Shown: one piece after another, positions 29,044 to 30,519 of the stretch | Layout of the letters: each line of letters begins with the position of its first letter | Position numbering within the stretch: the first letter of the stretch is position 1 | Assembly: GCA_934754855.1 (NCBI GenBank) | Contig: CAKVJR010000006.1 | Coordinates: forward strand, 1 to 30,519 | Source: an uncultured Candidatus Melainabacteria bacterium | GTDB taxonomy: Bacteria > Cyanobacteriota > Vampirovibrionia > Gastranaerophilales > Gastranaerophilaceae | Reading direction: 5' to 3' | Length of the DNA stretch: 30,519 nucleotides | The notes under the pieces: model-generated | Seen by the model: only the letters and a program-made list of their open reading frames with translations | What the model was told of the DNA's origin: nothing | Database searches by the model: none | Position numbers and translations under genes: made by a program

Positions 29044-30399
29044 ATGAACAAATATCTTGAAAAAGTATTAGCAAAAGTTGAGGCTAAAAACCCCAATGAA
29101 CCGGAATATTTGCAAGCGGTAAAAGAAGTTTTATCAAGCATCGAACCGGTAATTGACGCAAACCCCGACTTTGAAAAATTGGCGATTTTGGAAAGAATCG
29201 TTGAACCCGAAAGAATTATCACATTCAGAGTTCCTTGGGTAGATGACAACGGTCAAGTCCAAGTAAACAGAGGCTTTAGAGTACAATACAGTTCTCTTAT
29301 CGGACCTTATAAAGGCGGTTTGAGATTTCACCCGAGCGTAAACCAAAGCATTATGAAGTTTTTGGGCTTTGAACAAATTTTCAAAAATGCATTGAGCGGC
29401 TTACCCATCGGCGGTGGCAAGGGCGGTTCCGATTTCGACCCGAAAGGTAAATCAGATGCAGAAGTTATGCGTTTTTGCCAAAGTTTTATGACAGAACTTT
29501 ATCGTCATATCGGACAAGACATTGACGTTCCGGCAGGCGACATCGGCGTTGGCGGACGTGAAATCGGATTTTTATTCGGTCAATATAAAAGAATTAAAAA
29601 CGGCTACGAAGGTGGCGTTTTGACAGGTAAAGCAGTCGGTTACGGCGGATCTTTGGCAAGAACTCAAGCAACAGGCTACGGCTTGATTTACTATATGAGA
29701 GAAATGCTCAAAGCCAATGGTGGTCAAACTTTTGAAGGCAAAACCGTAACAATTTCAGGCTCAGGCAACGTTGCAATTTACGCTTGCGAAAAGGCTCAAG
29801 AATACGGTGCAAAAGTTGTTGCATTGAGCGATTCAAACGGTTGCATTTACGACAAAAACGGCATCGACTTGGCTGCAATTAAAGAAATTAAAGAAGTTAA
29901 ACGAGGCAGAGTTAAAGATTACCTCAAATACCACGCAGATGCTGAATATATGGAAACTGTCGATAGAAATGATGCTCCGATTTGGACAATCAAATCAGAT
30001 ATCGCTCTTCCCTGTGCAACTCAAAACGAATTGAGTTTGACATCAGCAAAGAAATTGGTCGCAAACGGTGTAATCGCAGTCGGCGAAGGTGCAAATATGC
30101 CTTCAACAGAAGAAGCAATCGAATACTTCCAAGCAAATAAAATTCTTTTTGCTCCTGCAAAAGCCGCAAACGCAGGCGGTGTTTCAACTTCAGCAATCGA
30201 AATGTCACAAAATTCAATGAGATATTATTATACATTTGAAGAAGTTGACAAACGTCTTGATGCAATTATGACAAACATTTTCAAGGCTTGCGACGAAGCA
30301 TCAAAACAATACGGAATGGAAGGCAACTACGTTGCAGGTGCAAACATTGCCGCATTCCAAACAATTTCAAAAGCAATGGTAGCACAAGGTGTTGTGTAA
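29044..30399 (+). CDS. gdhA: NADP-type glutamate dehydrogenase
   Basis: The 451-residue enzyme interconverts glutamate with 2-oxoglutarate and ammonia. It belongs to the hexameric ~450-residue class. Landmarks are YKGGLRFHPSVNQSIMKFLG (substrate lysine region), LPIGGGKGGSDFDPKGKSD (catalytic lysine), VPAGDIGVGGREIGF (catalytic aspartate) and the dinucleotide-binding SGSGNVAIYACEKAQEYGAK. The Ser-containing GSGNVA loop followed by SDSNG resembles E. coli GdhA and favours NADPH. In this setting, next to a peptidase and with an alanine symporter in the window, it could serve either ammonia assimilation or amino-acid catabolism. It is transcribed alone and ends at a strong terminator. Confidence 0.96.
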   Translation: MNKYLEKVLAKVEAKNPNEPEYLQAVKEVLSSIEPVIDANPDFEKLAILERIVEPERIITFRVPWVDDNGQVQVNRGFRVQYSSLIGPYKGGLRFHPSVNQSIMKFLGFEQIFKNALSGLPIGGGKGGSDFDPKGKSDAEVMRFCQSFMTELYRHIGQDIDVPAGDIGVGGREIGFLFGQYKRIKNGYEGGVLTGKAVGYGGSLARTQATGYGLIYYMREMLKANGGQTFEGKTVTISGSGNVAIYACEKAQEYGAKVVALSDSNGCIYDKNGIDLAAIKEIKEVKRGRVKDYLKYHADAEYMETVDRNDAPIWTIKSDIALPCATQNELSLTSAKKLVANGVIAVGEGANMPSTEEAIEYFQANKILFAPAKAANAGGVSTSAIEMSQNSMRYYYTFEEVDKRLDAIMTNIFKACDEASKQYGMEGNYVAGANIAAFQTISKAMVAQGVV

Positions 30400-30423
30400 T
30401 CAGAGAAATTGAAATTATTTTTC

Positions 30424-30453
30424 AAAACCGCCCTTTTTGGGGGCGGTTTTTTT
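30424..30453 (+). terminator. Strong terminator after gdhA
   Basis: AAAACCGCCC (30424-30433) pairs perfectly with GGGCGGTTTT (30441-30450), with more Ts after. Confidence 0.92.
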
Positions 30454-30484
30454 ATAAGTATAGTAGTCGTATAATACAGTAATT

Positions 30485-30519
30485 GTCATACCGAGGAACG
30501 AGCGAGCAGAGTGCGAGGG
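30485..30519. repeat. Dispersed repeat at the right edge
   Basis: TGTCATACCGAGGAACGAGC and the following bases to the window end form the start of a family-A-like element cut by the edge. Its last 22 bases match the reverse complement of 8199-8220 with one mismatch. A TATAAT at 30471-30476 precedes it, but no gene is visible before the edge. Confidence 0.65.

Overview
The window looks like chromosomal sequence from a low-GC, non-photosynthetic relative of cyanobacteria, most likely an uncultured gut member of Gastranaerophilales (Vampirovibrionia/Melainabacteria). This rests on AT-rich codon use, a MinC-type division inhibitor, a SigB/SigF-type sigma factor, a protein beginning MAIAPISSVN of the kind I associate with that order, and an envelope gene set. 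The placement comes from recognition by eye, not from a search. I see no phage, transposase or CRISPR array. The content is mostly housekeeping, with several unusual proteins and repeat-filled intergenic spaces.

Layout. 1-484: non-coding DNA with an imperfect direct repeat, then the infC promoter. 485-1042: infC (IF-3), probably starting at AUC, with its own terminator. 1059-2245 (minus): a rimI-like acetyltransferase coupled to a BioY-like transporter. 2354-7928 (plus): a tight run of an exported ankyrin-repeat protein, hemW, tatD, tlyA and a PHP phosphoesterase. 7929-8293: repeat island. 8294-14188 (minus): a membrane-anchored SGNH-like protein and typA, an alanine/sodium symporter, and murA overlapping a small two-repeat protein. 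14449-17342 (plus): cdd, a SigB/SigF-like sigma factor overlapping a prepilin peptidase gene, and a double zinc-ribbon protein. 17405-19028 (minus): an HNH-motif protein and tRNA-Gly(GCC), whose 3' flank is duplicated. 19147-20710 (plus): polyprenyl diphosphate synthase and lepB. 20847-20959: a candidate small structured RNA. 21256-22581: a phosphodiester glycosidase-family protein. 22600-22990: second repeat island. 23027-24553 (minus): an exported protein with two related domains, one with HExxH and one degenerate. 24674-27503 (plus): minC with a very long acidic linker, and manC. 27585-30399: an exported-looking peptidase T and an NADP-type glutamate dehydrogenase.

Functionally the window covers translation (IF-3, RimI, TlyA, TypA, tRNA-Gly), wall and division (MurA, MinC, polyprenyl carrier, ManC), export (LepB, prepilin peptidase) and amino-acid and nucleoside use (symporter, PepT, GdhA, Cdd). 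The strongest leads are the duplicated metallopeptidase-like protein, the long-linker MinC, the perfect 11-bp dyad around the sigma-gene promoter, the duplicated tRNA-Gly 3' flank, PepT with two possible starts, the HNH protein, and the candidate RNA at 20882-20959. I did not find a clearly bounded new multi-gene defence or mobile system.
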